NCBI GenBank assembly: GCA_963565915.1 | Contig: OY751492.1 | Coordinates: 4,030,001 to 4,094,000, forward strand | Length of the DNA stretch: 64,000 nucleotides | Direction: 5' to 3' | DNA from: Entoloma clypeatum | Taxonomy: Eukaryota > Basidiomycota > Agaricomycetes > Agaricales > Entolomataceae | Part shown: positions 52,401-63,066 of the stretch, in pieces | How positions within the stretch are numbered: the first letter of the stretch is position 1 | Layout of the letters: every line of letters starts with the position of its first letter | Made by a program: the position numbers and the translations under genes | The notes under the pieces: model-generated | What the model was told of the DNA's origin: nothing | The model's input: the letters and a program-made list of their open reading frames with translations, nothing else | Database searches by the model: none

Positions 52401-53247
52401 CTAGGAGGCCTGCGACATAGGCTTCGTATGTTTTGAGGGGAACGATCTGTCTCACCAGTGGCTGATAAAGAGTCGAGGGGAGATAAACTGTCAAAGGGAT
52501 GTGGTCGGAGCTGTCGCGCTCGAACGGGCAAAGAAATCTGTCACACGTCCTGGGCCTGTTGGCTGGGAGGAAGACTAGGTCAAGAGTGGAAGGCCGGTGG
52601 AGGGGGTTGTCCGGGATCCGCGTAGGAGGGTCAGTGTTTGTTCCGCTAAATGTAAGGTCGAGGGAAGAAGCCACTTGCATGAGGTCTGTAGAGAGACTAG
52701 AAGTATAGGTGACTGCGGCGTCCCAAAGAGCGGACGGGCAGTTGAAGTCGCCGCCAAGGAATATGACGGGGGAGGGGAGCGTATGGGCATTTCGAGTAAG
52801 CCATTTGATGGCCGACCCAGAAGCATCCGAGTAAACGTTGATGAGATAGACCTGCCAAGATTTGGTGGGCCATAAAGAGAGGATTTGGATGTCTGTAGGG
52901 GCATCGAATTCGTGATGGAACGCAGGGCGCAGATGTGAGATGCGAGTATTGATATAGGCGACCGTGCGGGCTGAGGCGTCTGCAGTAGAAGCGTCGGAGC
53001 AAGTCCAGGATGGGTGTCGAGGATAGGAATAGATAGGACTGCCTTCCCTGGAGGAGGTGGAGACCGTGTAGCGGGCTAGATACTTAACAGGTTCTTGTAC
53101 GAAATAGATATCGAGGCCTTCACTGTGTCTAGCAAGGGAAGATTCAATGATTGCATTAGTTCTCCGAACATTATGAGTACGTAACTTAAGGGAGACCAGC
53201 TCGTCCACGTCAAGCGCTGCGGTTGTATCAACCATTAACAACGCCAT
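49423..53247 (-). CDS. LINE ORF2: endonuclease, reverse transcriptase, C-terminal zinc knuckle
   Basis: 1,274 aa from the ATG at 53247, which overlaps the last 20 nt of ORF1 (ATGGCGTTGTTAATGGTTGA), the layout of termination-reinitiation. The endonuclease has IYFVQEP, GGDFNCPSALWD, STLDLVFL and SSDHIPL. RT has SFRPIVLLNTVAKIIEK, VVAFDVAQFFPSLDH, GVGQGSALSPILSGIYLS and the FVDDGML box. A degenerate RNase H-like region (HIFTRNIQAVRTAFDT, IHVHLDL) and CACDDDTLETVDHLLHKC knuckle end the protein. The same frame stays open upstream to 53802 inside ORF1. No stops: a potentially active element apart from the gypsy in its 3' UTR. Tad1-like by layout. Confidence 0.93.
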   Translation of the reverse strand: MALLMVDTTAALDVDELVSLKLRTHNVRRTNAIIESSLARHSEGLDIYFVQEPVKYLARYTVSTSSREGSPIYSYPRHPSWTCSDASTADASARTVAYINTRISHLRPAFHHEFDAPTDIQILSLWPTKSWQVYLINVYSDASGSAIKWLTRNAHTLPSPVIFLGGDFNCPSALWDAAVTYTSSLSTDLMQVASSLDLTFSGTNTDPPTRIPDNPLHRPSTLDLVFLPANRPRTCDRFLCPFERDSSDHIPLTVYLPSTLYQPLVRQIVPLKTYEAYVAGLLVAFSQVPDSYASAQDVESAATNLQMALSVNWNTHSRPVKGSGSHSHSWWSETCDMARQVYLDTKSPVDYKNLRSVIREAKHDFFEEKIETIALSQKNPWSLMDWHKPRRSDPLANLKGANGDVLNSSNDMFDAFDKAFHTPPPNSPKMEILNEIPQEPTRDWLPITGPEIIALILKCNPKSAPGPDHVSWAILKRLLHKDEVLKHITALANACIDYSCWPAAFKVSVTVIIPKPGKESYDSPKSFRPIVLLNTVAKIIEKAVANRMQFECAKYSLVHKYQFGGLRYRSTTDAGIIITHRVRNGWAKKRDTGVVAFDVAQFFPSLDHQFLLEVLRRLGFSAALSKFFESYLRGRSTHFVSGQNTSDLYDILFGVGQGSALSPILSGIYLSPALKLFYMRGHVKYLDLFSFVDDGMLIAQSSDLDAIGSHLRTGRKAIDGILVDMGLATEPTKDELMFFTRTISPSYPIVRLPGQPPLQVKAFWRYLGFFFDRRLTFNEHRRFYTTKALTSIPLLLGNSSRGLPPRLKRLLYVSCVMPILTYGCQLWYYNGPRLQTAFNLMNSVHYRAARWITGAFNRLPTGGVLAIAGLMPARQHVIKLVQRSRIRAAQLPTTHPVVCELILKAEVKTLSPVVDIQNLMTTVKLERSDYLSDKARPGHRILDLYHESIVWDSPRIDADDTKERYTLLKDILTTAEDENHQAAFSIAARPCVGKTLSSAAAEVRFASYLGPDRQEPQITRASAGRSLTPETLIVATLLGLNRVITTAPYVSEIHIFTRNIQAVRTAFDTGSIHAGHSISCAISRLLRPYLEGAGTIHVHLDLPPTSEWGSVFPVASRDLKTFHGTALSPLSPNFARTAAATSAVDGWCKLHSAPEFRGRSFLPLHIGDKEKKLQPDHVKGGPWLQSWAGNNNALFARLTRATLGHAPIGAYRQRFKHPGPFTCACDDDTLETVDHLLHKCPLFDRDDASNKRYNIGNFLGMLANHPVLFAFPPP

Positions 53248-55669
53248 CGGAGGGGCTGGTCCCACTAGTTGCGGGCAGTTGCGTGGATTCGGGATTGGTA
53301 GGCGCGACGTCCTCCATATCCTCAAGAACCTCAAAGCGGTTGCGATCGGTGGGGACAAGGGTTGCACCCTTGGCCGCCGTCGTGGTGGTGGGGCGGGCAG
53401 CCTTAGCTGCCTTGCGAGACGCATCCTTCGTGGCGGCTTTATCATACGCCTTACGGTAGAACGAAGGGTCGAAGCGATTCTTCCAGAATTTGCAGATAGT
53501 GGAGTCGGAACGGTGGTCACCGCCACAGTTATGACATCTTGGAGCGTGATCGCACGGCTGCCCAGCAGGGGTGGGGGCGATGGGAGGGTTGGCCTTTGGC
53601 GCGCCCTTGCAACAAGGGGCGTGGAGCCTGTGGTTATCAATGTGGTGGGGTCCTCCACACGCCGAGCAAAGTTGGGGCCTAGATGGGCAGCCAGTTCCAT
53701 TGTCATGGATCTGGTGTCCCCATTGGAAGCAGTTGTTACAGAGGGGGACGCCGATGTGTTTATCCGCCTGTCTGATGGGAGATGGTCTGAAGTTCGCGTC
53801 AACGACCCAGCGGACTTTAGTCTTGATAAGGGCGTTCAGGTTCGCCCCACTCTGGGAGTCCTGAATGTCGAAATAAACCGTACACGTATCCGCAGTCTTG
53901 GAGTACGTGACGATTCGGGCAGCAGACGTGAGGGCAACTCGTTTCCTCATGACAGCGAAGCAGTGTTTCGTAATGATTTTGCTGATGGCTTCAGACGAAA
54001 TGGGTTCATCGTTGAGGATGTGTGGGACGCCGGTCAACTTGAGGAAAGATTTGGATGTCGGCAGGTAGACGTTAATCTCCGCATCATCAGTTTCGAGCAA
54101 ACGTTCAATGAATTTGCCAATGTTAGTGAGTTCTTGTTCGGTGGGGACGACCCGACCGTTGGAACTGATGGTTTTCATTCTCAAACCTTCGGGGCAGAGA
54201 TCCGCCGCCTCCAGAGAGAGAGGAGAGTTGAGGTTCCTGAGCGCTTCGAGAGCAGCTTTGTGAACCTCGTCGTGTTTCTTGAAAAGAGCCCACTCGGAGC
54301 TCGCGATCATGACAAAGCGCCTGTTGGCACCCTTAGTGGTCGAAGACATCCTCGGTTTGGGAGCCGCAGGAGTCTTCGGAGCGGGAACATCGCCTCCAGT
54401 TTCTGCAGGCGCTTTGCCCGTAGGCGCGGCGCGTACTCCACTCTTGGCTTTGTTTGCGTAGGAAGGCCTAGGGCCCCTGTTATATGCAGGGCCCTTGGGC
54501 GGTAAGGGTGGGAACGCCGACGTGTCGTCGATCCTAGGAGGGCGCTTAGCTATTCCAGGGGGTGAACCCCCGGAATGCCGGGCTGCTGGGGTAGGCGCCA
54601 AGGGTAAGCCCTTGGTGCCTCGAGAGTTCGGGGTCTTCCCAGAGCCGGAGGCCTGAGACCGAGGGGTGGGTTTGAGTGGCATGTGACAGCCAGCCATGGA
54701 GGCGTCCGCCATTTGTGACATGGTGGGGATCGGTTGTGGGACTCTCCAGGAGTCATCTGAGGATGAGCCCGCCGGTTGCGGAGCAGCCGGAGGGGAGGGG
54801 GGAGGGGGAGCCTTAGACTTACCTTTTCCTTGGGAGGCAGGTGTGGGAGGCGGGGGGGGGGGAACATAGTCCTTGTGAATGAGGTTGCCGTCAGTGTTGA
54901 GGCTGAAGCCGAGTTTATCGCCCATGAGAGCGAAGAGCATGAAGAACTCCGTTTTGAGAGTTTCGTCGGTAGCGATGGCGTCACGTGTGATGCCTCGGAT
55001 GATGATACGCTGGGCAAGAGAGATGACAGCGGCGGAGAGGGTGGCTGTGTTGAGCCGAGTGAGAGTGCCGCCAGAGGCCAGACCGAAGTCGATGGCCTCA
55101 CCGACAGTTCGGAGAGCGGAGCACATAGCGACGAGGTTAGCCTCGCTTTCACCTGCCATATTTATTTGCAGCTCTTCGGGGAGGAGATTGTTGACCGGAT
55201 CGTTGAGTACGTAATCAGGAACATCCTCGAAAGTCGCGAGGCCGGCGTTAGCGGGCAGCGAGATAGATGCGTGTCTCACCGCTTCGGCTTGCCCACTAAA
55301 GGGGGTGTCACTACGGTAGACAGTCTGGGTTGGGGCCATAGGCCCCACAGAAACGAGATGATCCACATCCGGAAGGGTGTCGACGTCGATGGGTTCCTCC
55401 GACCAGGCACCAGTGGGAGTACCTTCCACGGGGCTGACAGACCCAAGGGCAGACTTACGAGCCTTCTGCCTGAGACGGATTTCTTCAGCCCTACCAGATG
55501 GTGCGGGAGAAGATGGTGAGGGAGCGAGATCGGCTGGGGAATCCGGCCAATCGGTGAGAACGGGGGGTTTTGCAACAGATTGAGTGTCGATCCTGGTCGA
55601 TCTGCCGATGGTTGGAGGCTTTAAGGCCCGGCCACCAGCAGAGGAAGAAGGCTCATCACGAAAAGACAT
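53228..55669 (-). CDS. LINE ORF1 (Gag-like RNA-binding protein), 813 aa
   Basis: ATG at 55669, TGA at 53228. A long Pro/Ser/Ala-rich N-terminal half (PPPPPPTPASQGKGKSKAPP) precedes a folded region (VMIASSEWALFKKHDEVHKA, VNVYLPTSKSFLKLTGVP-like segment INVYLPTSKSFLKLTGVP) that resembles the RRM-like core of LINE ORF1 proteins, then three Cys/His knuckles near the C-terminus: CNNCFQWGHQIHDNGTGC, CSACGGPHHIDNHRLHAPC and CHNCGGDHRSDSTIC. It should coat element RNA. The N-terminal half is very GC-rich, which produces long open frames on the opposite strand. Confidence 0.9.
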   Translation of the reverse strand: MSFRDEPSSSAGGRALKPPTIGRSTRIDTQSVAKPPVLTDWPDSPADLAPSPSSPAPSGRAEEIRLRQKARKSALGSVSPVEGTPTGAWSEEPIDVDTLPDVDHLVSVGPMAPTQTVYRSDTPFSGQAEAVRHASISLPANAGLATFEDVPDYVLNDPVNNLLPEELQINMAGESEANLVAMCSALRTVGEAIDFGLASGGTLTRLNTATLSAAVISLAQRIIIRGITRDAIATDETLKTEFFMLFALMGDKLGFSLNTDGNLIHKDYVPPPPPPTPASQGKGKSKAPPPPSPPAAPQPAGSSSDDSWRVPQPIPTMSQMADASMAGCHMPLKPTPRSQASGSGKTPNSRGTKGLPLAPTPAARHSGGSPPGIAKRPPRIDDTSAFPPLPPKGPAYNRGPRPSYANKAKSGVRAAPTGKAPAETGGDVPAPKTPAAPKPRMSSTTKGANRRFVMIASSEWALFKKHDEVHKAALEALRNLNSPLSLEAADLCPEGLRMKTISSNGRVVPTEQELTNIGKFIERLLETDDAEINVYLPTSKSFLKLTGVPHILNDEPISSEAISKIITKHCFAVMRKRVALTSAARIVTYSKTADTCTVYFDIQDSQSGANLNALIKTKVRWVVDANFRPSPIRQADKHIGVPLCNNCFQWGHQIHDNGTGCPSRPQLCSACGGPHHIDNHRLHAPCCKGAPKANPPIAPTPAGQPCDHAPRCHNCGGDHRSDSTICKFWKNRFDPSFYRKAYDKAATKDASRKAAKAARPTTTTAAKGATLVPTDRNRFEVLEDMEDVAPTNPESTQLPATSGTSPSDGVVNG

Positions 55670-55767
55670 GTAGAGCTACGATCTACTACAACCAACAGCA
55701 ATCGATGAAAAAGACGCGGGCGCCTAATCACGATGGTGGTGGTTAGAGGAAGAGGACGGGGGGGGGG

Positions 55768-55806
55768 GGAGTGTATGAAGCCGAGGAACAAGGAGGAACT
55801 ATGCTT
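55768..55806. repeat. stacked target-site duplications at the upper edge of the LINE nest
   Basis: 55768-55781 (GGAGTGTATGAAGC) belongs to LINE copy 2 and 55776-55806 to LINE copy 1. They overlap by six bases, which fixes the order of insertion. The edge is 57 bp upstream of the tRNA gene. Confidence 0.88.
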
Positions 55807-55862
55807 AATAACCATGTAGTCCTAGAGAGACTCTGATGCTAATTTGACCTGTATACCTCAAC

Positions 55863-55969
55863 GGTGAGATGGCCGAGCGGTCCAAGGCGCCAGACTAAGG
55901 AGACCAGGATAGCATGCTGTCCATCGTATCTGGTCCGAAAGGGCGTGGGTTCGAATCCCACTCTCATCA
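55863..55969 (+). tRNA. tRNA-Leu (anticodon AAG) with intron
   Basis: GGTGAGA/TCTCATC acceptor stem (one G-U), TGGCCGAGCGG box A, CCAGA/TCTGG anticodon stem with AAG in a CTAAGG loop, an intron of about 27 nt one base after the anticodon, a class II variable arm, GGTTCGAATCC box B, discriminator A. A T-run at 55973-55977 is the Pol III terminator. CCA is not encoded. Confidence 0.93.
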
Positions 55970-55972
55970 TTG

Positions 55973-55977
55973 TTTTT
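55973..55977 (+). terminator. Pol III terminator of tRNA-Leu
   Basis: TTTTT four bases after the tRNA 3' end. Confidence 0.75.
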
Positions 55978-56164
55978 GCGAAGCTAGGCGAGGGTGTCGG
56001 TTCCCTTCACGACATACTACAACAGGCATAGGAGTAACCAGCGACGTCGTCAGAATTGAGTTTGAGGGTTCAGTATAATCTGCGTCGTGATCGTGGAAAG
56101 TTCGGGTCAGAAGTTCAAGATTTCCGGTCCGTTCTTCTGCAGAGACGGCCACCATATCACCATT

Positions 56165-59100
56165 ATGACCTCCACCATCGATCCCAAGAACATCGGGAAA
56201 CCTGTTCGCGCTCGTCGCCATGTGCGATCACTAACTGGTCTGTCACCTTTCGTCGCAGTTGGTTAGCATCCCATGCTAATTTGCGAATGATCTATAGGAT
56301 ATTTGCCTGGTCAGGATGGGGACGCTCAGGAGAAATGGTTTAGGGGAGATGAGGAGGTATGGAAAGCTGGCATGAGGACTCTGGACAAAGGTTCGTTACT
56401 AGTGCTTGTCGGCAATCTTTAAAGCCCAATCGCGACATATTGTCTCTCTGTAGACGTTGAATCCATCACAAAATCCTTTGTTAACCATGTCCAAACATCG
56501 CTCGCCCGTCAGCCATACAACATAGGTGAATCTCTTCCACCCCCGCACCGGAATCTACTCACGAGGATACCCTTATCCATTCTAGATGACTTAGGGGCTT
56601 ATCAGGCAGCTGCCCTGTCTGTCAGGGACAATCTTTTAGTTGGTCAAGCCTCTTGTTTTTCCGCCATCGATGTTCATCCGCCACCCTACAGATCAACTGG
56701 GACGAGACTCAGATGCAGTACACGCGCAAGGCCCCAAAGAGAGCGTACTATCTATCCGTGGAGTTCCTGATGGGCCGGACCCTCGATAACGCCGTATGTT
56801 CATTCACTAAGATGTGTTAAATGATACAAAACCATGTTTATGGATCTTGCTAGGTTCTCAATCTCGGGTTGAAAGAGCAGTACCAACAAGGAATGAAAGG
56901 TCTCGGTTTTTCCCTCGAAGACATCCTTGATCAAGAACGTGACGCTGCGCTGGGAAATGGCGGTCTTGGCCGTCTAGCTGCGTGCTATCTGGATTCGTCT
57001 GCTTCTCAGGTAAATTTGGTTCCGTTGTTATATATGGATATATTATTTATTCGCCTTTTTGTTTAGGAACTTCCTGTGTGGGGGTATGGATTGAGATACA
57101 AATATGGAATATTCCAGCAGTTGATCTCTCCGGAAGGGAATCAACTTGAGGTAAGTCTGGAAAAGAACCTTTCTGCCATTTGCTCATGAGGTGAACAGGC
57201 TCCAGATCCATGGCTCGAGAACCAAAACCCATGGGAGGTATGTGGAAGTGGCCGTGATTGGTTTTACATGAACTCAAGTCTTGCAGCTTCCTCGCCTCGA
57301 TGTGGCATATGACGTTCGCTTCTATGGTCGCGCAGATCGACTGGATGATGGATCTGGACGCGCGGCATGGACCGGAGGTCAGGAGGTCCTGGCGATCGCC
57401 TACGATGTCATGATCCCCGGATACAAGACAAAAACGACAAACAACCTGAGGCTTTGGGAGAGCAAACCGAAACGAGGGTTTGACTTGAACTCTTTCAATG
57501 GTAGATTATTTCACCTTTTGCGAGTATATATATTTGCTAAGATGGTGTCATTTCCAGCGGGTAAGTATGAAGACGCTATCGAATCGTCAAATAGTGCGGC
57601 GGCGATCACTTCCGTGCTTTATCCGAATGATCATACGTCAGTGCATTTTCTTTCGTTCTATTCGGTCATGATCATAATCTTTTGGACGACGTAGAACATG
57701 TAAAGATTCCTTTTCCCATTGTGAGGACCACTTATATATAGTCTTACAGTCGGCAAGGAGCTCCGTCTCAAGCAGCAATAGTAAGCTAGAGCATAGTCTG
57801 GACCGTCTCCAAACCTGACGCATCCTGTAATCGCATTTAGCTTCTGGACCGCCGCAAGCCTGGCAGACATCATCCGCCGTTTTAAGCACCGTAACAAACC
57901 CTTCACGGAAATCCCAGATTGTGAGTCGTTTCCAAGTGTCGCGTCTCCTACTGTTCGTGTTGATAAATCTTCTGCATAGATGTTGCTATCCAACTTAACG
58001 ATGTAATGGTTGCCTTTGTTGTCCGATTACTAGCCTCACCTTTCTCTTCAGACTCACCCAACGCTTGCAATTCCTGAGCTTATGCGGATCCTCATTGATG
58101 ATGAGGATTACTCATGGAGCCAGGCGTGGAAGATCGTCACCAACACCTTCTTCTACACCAACCATACCGTCTTGCCGGTAATAATGGTCGTCAATTCCGC
58201 AATCATCTTCAGTGCTGATTTATATAATGATACAGGAAGCGCTGGAGAAGTGGCCTGTCCCACTTCTTGAGCACGTTTTGCCCAGGTATTTCCAGTGCAT
58301 GGTCTTCGCTTCATGATATACTTGGTTGACTTGACGCCCAAGGCACATGCAAATTATATATGACATCGTATGTCCTCCTTTGAAATTTTTGCCCCTATTT
58401 ATCTCATTTTCTCCGTTATTTTAGAATCTGTGAGACCGTCTTTCTACCATAATTACTGGTCGATTTATCTAAACCATGGTGCTGCACAGCTTTTTCCTGC
58501 AAGGCATGTCTTTCGGATATTGGTGTTGTTTTTGGGAGTTGTTCATGGCAGTCTTTAGCTGTAGAGAACAAGTACCCGGGGGACAGAGAAAGGCTTGCCC
58601 GCATGTCGTTGATTGAAGGTAATTTCACCTAGGATTCAATGATTCCACGCTCGTATCTCATGCTTGGACTATAGAGGGGTATCCCAAGCAAGTCAGGATG
58701 GCGCATCTTGCTTGTATCGGTGAGGGCTTATCTACTAAAATATATCGACGAAAGCTTACGTTGCTTAGGGAGTCGCAAAGTCAACGGAGTCGCCGAGGTT
58801 CGTCTGTGCTCTTCTATCCGTGCGGGTGCTTTTTAATGTGTGAATGATCAGTTGCACAGTGAGCTCGTCAGGACAACTATTTTCAAGGATTTCGTAGATT
58901 TCGAGGGAATCAGCAAGTGAGTATCATCTTTTGAGATCATGTGCATTAGTATCGATATCTTTTGTCATACTAACAAAGGTTCGGTAATGTCACGAATGGC
59001 AGTAAGTAGTCCCATTCACATCTTCATACATGTCTTTTCTCACATGTGCTCGCAAGTTACTCCCCGTCGATGGCTCGACCAGGTACCTTGATTTACAAAT

Positions 59101-60855
59101 ATTCTGCTTCGCAATTACTCAATACAGACTGGCAGTGCAACCCTGAACTCAGCGCGCTCATCTCCAAGACGTTGAAACTAGACAAGAGTATTTGGCTTAA
59201 AGATCTCACCAAGCTTGAAGGCCTCGTCCCCTTCGCAGAATATAAAGCTTTTCGTTCCGAATGGGCTGCGGTCAAGCAGCGCAATAAAGAGCGACTGGCA
59301 CATTATGTGCAGATCGCCCTTGGTTTGACCGTGAACACGGACGCTATGTTTGATGTTCAGATCAAGGTATGCGAAACGTTCACTTCTGTGGCAACTCCAG
59401 TGATGACAAAATCCTGTCTTAGCGTCTTCATGAATACAAGGTAATCTTCTGCGGTAAATCGCGCATATAATCCCCTAAACGTTTGACATAGCGTCAAACT
59501 CTCAATATTTTGGGCGTAATTCATGTAAGATGATGCCGCTCGAAATTGGTTCGTGGGCTCATCCAGTCGTTCCTGTGACAGAGGTACCTCCTATTGAAGA
59601 GCATGAAGCCCGCGGAAAGGGAGAAGGTCGTTAAACGCGTCGTGTTTTTCGCTGGAAAGGCAGCTCCTGCTTGTGAGCCACCATACTGCTTCTTCTCGAT
59701 CCACTGCTTATCGGGCATCCGATCCTCTCAGACTATATCGCCAAATTGGTGAGACCGCTTTCGGCCATGCTTCCCTTCACCATCTCATAATTTGTCACAG
59801 ACTATTCGTCTCATTGTCAACGTCGCGCGAATCTTGAACAAGGATCCGGATACGAAGGACTATTTGACCGTCTACTTCCTCCCAGACTACTCCGTTTCTC
59901 TCGCCGAGATTCTTATCCCTGCCTCGGATATCAGCCAGCATATTTCTACTGCAGGGACAGAGGCCTCTGGCACGTCAAACATGAAGTTCTGCCTCAACGG
60001 GGGTTTGCTTCTGGGGACCGTCGGTAAGTGGTCCATGTGCATGACTTGTCCAAGTATTTATCAATGGGATTCTTGTGCCGAATGGCCTTAGATGGTGCCA
60101 ACATTGAGATAGCAGAGGAGGTTGGGGAAAGCAATGTCTGTGCGTAGCGCAACCTCTACTTCCGGATTTCGAGGCTCGGACTAATGTTCTCCCTTCGTTT
60201 CAAGTCTTCTTTGGTCACCTCACTCCGTATGCCGACGTCTACCTGTATGCATCTCGGACTGACCTTCAACATCATTCGTAGAGCTGTTGAAGACCTTCGA
60301 TACCAGCACGTGTACCATCCCATTCCCATCGAACAAAAGTGCCCGGCGTTGGCGCATGTTCTCAACCAAGTTTCCTCTGGGCTCTTCGGTGGCGGTGAAG
60401 TATACGAGCCGTCAGTTTATCCTAACCTTTTCTGGCACCCGTTTGACCAACTGATTCGAATTTTCCAAGACTTCTCAACACGATCAGAACAGGGGATTAT
60501 TATTTGATATCAGATGATTTTGACTCTTGTGAGTATTTGATCATCACTTTTTTTTGAAAAGTATTTAATGGATCTCCTGAGCAAGACATCGCCGCGCTGG
60601 CGATGGTAGATGAGGCGTACAGCGACAAGGAAGAATGGATCAAGAAATCCATTCGCACCACTGCTAAAGTAGTCTCCTCTTCCTCGTTTCTTGCCAGATG
60701 TTGATTCAATCGATACTCTGCAGATGGGCAAATTTAGTTCAGATCGCGCGATCAATGAGTATGCTGAAAGCTACTGGAATATTGAAGCAACGCCCATCCC
60801 TCCCGAAAGAGGCTCTTGGAAAGGATCGAAACATTCGAAACCTGTAAAGGACTGA
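56165..60855 (+). CDS. GPH1: glycogen phosphorylase
   Basis: More than twenty small exons can be joined from the ATG at 56165 ([20 protein letters not shown]) to TGA 60853-60855. Landmarks in order: [10 protein letters not shown] near the regulated N-terminus; [105 protein letters not shown]; and [20 protein letters not shown] with the pyridoxal-phosphate lysine, then DGANIEI. It releases glucose-1-phosphate from glycogen in the cytosol using phosphate and PLP. Introns are 45-80 nt. All core motifs are present and I see no lesion; some exon joins (around 57640-57740 and 60420-60560) are by eye. Convergent with the RBR gene downstream. Confidence 0.93.
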
Positions 60856-61070
60856 TTTATGTCTATGAATATGTTGACGCGTGTGTACGATATGTATGAA
60901 TGTATCTAGCATTGTGCGACACTGTACAATTACTGTCCTGTAAAGTGTTCCTGGCATACAAAGCGAGCTTCCTCGATGGTGCTGCTTTGGAACGTGACTC
61001 AGAGGCGGTTGAGAGCACACCGCCTGCAAGCCATGAGATGACAATTCCTGCATGTCTAAATCACGCAAAA

Positions 61071-62624
61071 TTAGCTCATGAACCCCCTGTTAGTCGGAAC
61101 ATCGAAAGCTACCTTGATGAACTGCGGCATGACATCGTGGCACTCCTCGCATTCAGCTGGGCCACTTCGGTTCCTCCACTGGTGTTGATCGCAATTGTGG
61201 TTGTCACGAAGGATATTTGCCATCTCCTGAACACGTGCTGTAAAGAGTGGCGCGGCCACTCCACGCCCCATCTCTTGTCCGACCCGACGCTCAGCTGTTT
61301 CAAGGAGCCGTGATTCATCCCATTGGCGGCATGTGCACCTCTTCCACGGAACGGCACAAAGATAGCAGAACTGGGTACGACATCGACATGTCATGTGGTA
61401 GCACCCAGTGTGCAGTTCTACGATGGCGTGACAGCCCGGGCACGTCTGCCATTTCTCTGTACGTGCGAGTTCCCTCACGGCCATGGTCGCAGTGTTTTCT
61501 GAGCAATTCTCGCCTGAATGAGAAAGCTGCTTGCACTGAGGGCAGACCGAAGTTCCACATGTTCCGCAAACCAAAGCGTAGTCGCTAGATTCTGAACAAC
61601 CGAGAAACGCGGAACAGGTCGGGCGGGGGCAGTAGATGCGGTTGACGGCTGGCACGTCGAGTTCCGCTCTTTTCTTGTCAAAGGCCGAAAGGAGGGTAGG
61701 TGACAGGTGTTTCACAAGTGTCTCGTATGCGAATGGGTGCGTGCAGCACCGCGGCGGGTAAAGCGATTCGTCATGGGTGCAAGCTTCAATCAAATCAGAG
61801 ATACAGTCTGGGCAGTAATCGTGACCACAGGTGCCCCGGACTTTCAATTGACTTCTGATGAGATCGCCACAGCCGGTGCATTGGGATCTGGACAAACTGT
61901 TAGAAAGAATCAGCAGGACTTACTTGCACAGAACGCACCTTGTCTCGCGGGTAGGAAGAGAGCGGGAGGACCCCTCGTTTGATGTACTGAACGAATCGAT
62001 AGAACTTAGCAGTGCAAAACGATTCAAACTCGTACAAGGACTGACGAGGCAGATGTAAATGCTGCGGGGTTGGGAACCACGGTTTTCTTGTCGGAGGCAC
62101 CAGTACTGATTGGCTTTTCGTCTCCTACAGGGCTACAGAATTCCTCATTAGCTGGATTGATTCGGAACTGAGAGAGGGGCCTACGCTTGCAATGGAGCAA
62201 AGAATCTGGAATCCTCCATCATACGCTGCGCATCGGACAGAGGGGGCAATCCCCTACCCTCCGCCAGGGCGAGTGCAGCGCGCCGGTCATCCTCTGCAGC
62301 TTTCTCGACAGCAGCTAATACACGGAGACAGGGGCGATCGGCGTCAATCGCAGCCGCCAAACCTTCCGCGATTGCACGATCCTCCAAAGTGCGTAAATTA
62401 CCCTCCCAATATTCACGCTGCACACCAAATGCCAGTTCCTCGTCCGTAAGAGGAGCGCCCTCACGGGCCTTTCCCTTGCGCGAGTTGGTTATCTGGATGA
62501 TGTCGTCCAGCATAAGCTGGGCTATTAATGTGGAACTTCCTAGGTCTTCGGTTTCATGAGGATTGGATGGTTGTATCTGGACGGGTTGACGGGAACGCAG
62601 TGAACTACTTGACGCTACGATCAT
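61071..62624 (-). CDS. RBR (RING-IBR-RING) E3 ubiquitin ligase, copy 1
   Basis: ATG at 62624. The N-terminal exon (62624-62185) is helical: TSTLIAQ-like STLIAQLMLDDIIQI, SRKGKARE, AAIDADRPCLRVLAAVEKAAEDDRRAALALAEG, SDAQRMMED, a prefix typical of agaric RBR proteins. Two or three short exons lead to the RBR exon (61895-61071): RING1 CTGCGDLI...CGHDYCPDCISDLIE, IBR CPRPTCSAFLG...CGTCGTSVCPQC, and RING2 CPGCHAIVELHTGCYHMTCRC with the catalytic Cys in HMTC, then FCYLCAVPWKRC. A C-terminal helix and a CxxC...H segment close it. Function by family: ubiquitin transfer through a Cys thioester; substrate unknown. The middle exon joins (62100-61890) are uncertain. Confidence 0.85.
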
Positions 62625-63066
62625 GAGAAGAGAATAGTTGGGTGGTGGAAATGAGGACCAGGTTAATCTATATGAGGTGAGCCAAGGCCTGTAGCTGGTC
62701 TCAAACAGTCTGAGAAGGCAATATATAGGACTGAGACTGCGAGATGGTCACGAGGCCGGTAGGTCGGGGGTTACTTGGATTGCAGTGTTGCTCCTTGAGC
62801 TCTACAATTTGCATATCCGTCAGCGCCTTGACACACGAGACTCCCGACCATGCCATACCGAAGGGCGGTGGCGACAGTAGTCAATATTGCGGCATCGTCC
62901 ATTATTCAGGCTTCGAGACCAACTTCAGTAAGTAAAACAATTATAACCAAAGTCCCAGAGATCGAGATCCGTCCATTCGCTAAATCGTTATAGAGTATCT
63001 GCGATGCAGTGAATATGTCGTATCTCCAGCCTGAAGGAGGCTTCGATACGAGCATCCAAGTCGTCC
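62625..63066. promoter_or_regulatory. intergenic between the two RBR genes
   Basis: 442 bp; holds the RBR copy 1 promoter (CAATATATAGG near 62719 is a possible TATA element) and the 3' end of copy 2. No gene seen. Confidence 0.4.

Larger units (their letters stand above)
42550..55767 (-). mobile_element. LINE copy 2, full-length Tad1-like element, split by a gypsy insertion
   Basis: Poly(A) as a 16-nt T-run (42550-42565), 3' UTR 42566-42782, then the gypsy element, then 3' UTR again from 49348, ORF2, ORF1 and a short 5' UTR ending in a G/C run near 55758-55769. Without the gypsy insertion the LINE is about 6.65 kb. Both ORFs are open. The 3' UTR matches LINE copy 1 almost base for base; copy 1 has a single GTAGG where copy 2 holds the gypsy element. 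Confidence 0.92.

Noticed and set aside
53279..54505. 408-codon plus-strand frame opposite LINE ORF1
   Set aside because: Mirror of the GC- and Pro-rich ORF1 coding sequence; no motif, and ORF1 has clear zinc knuckles on the other strand.
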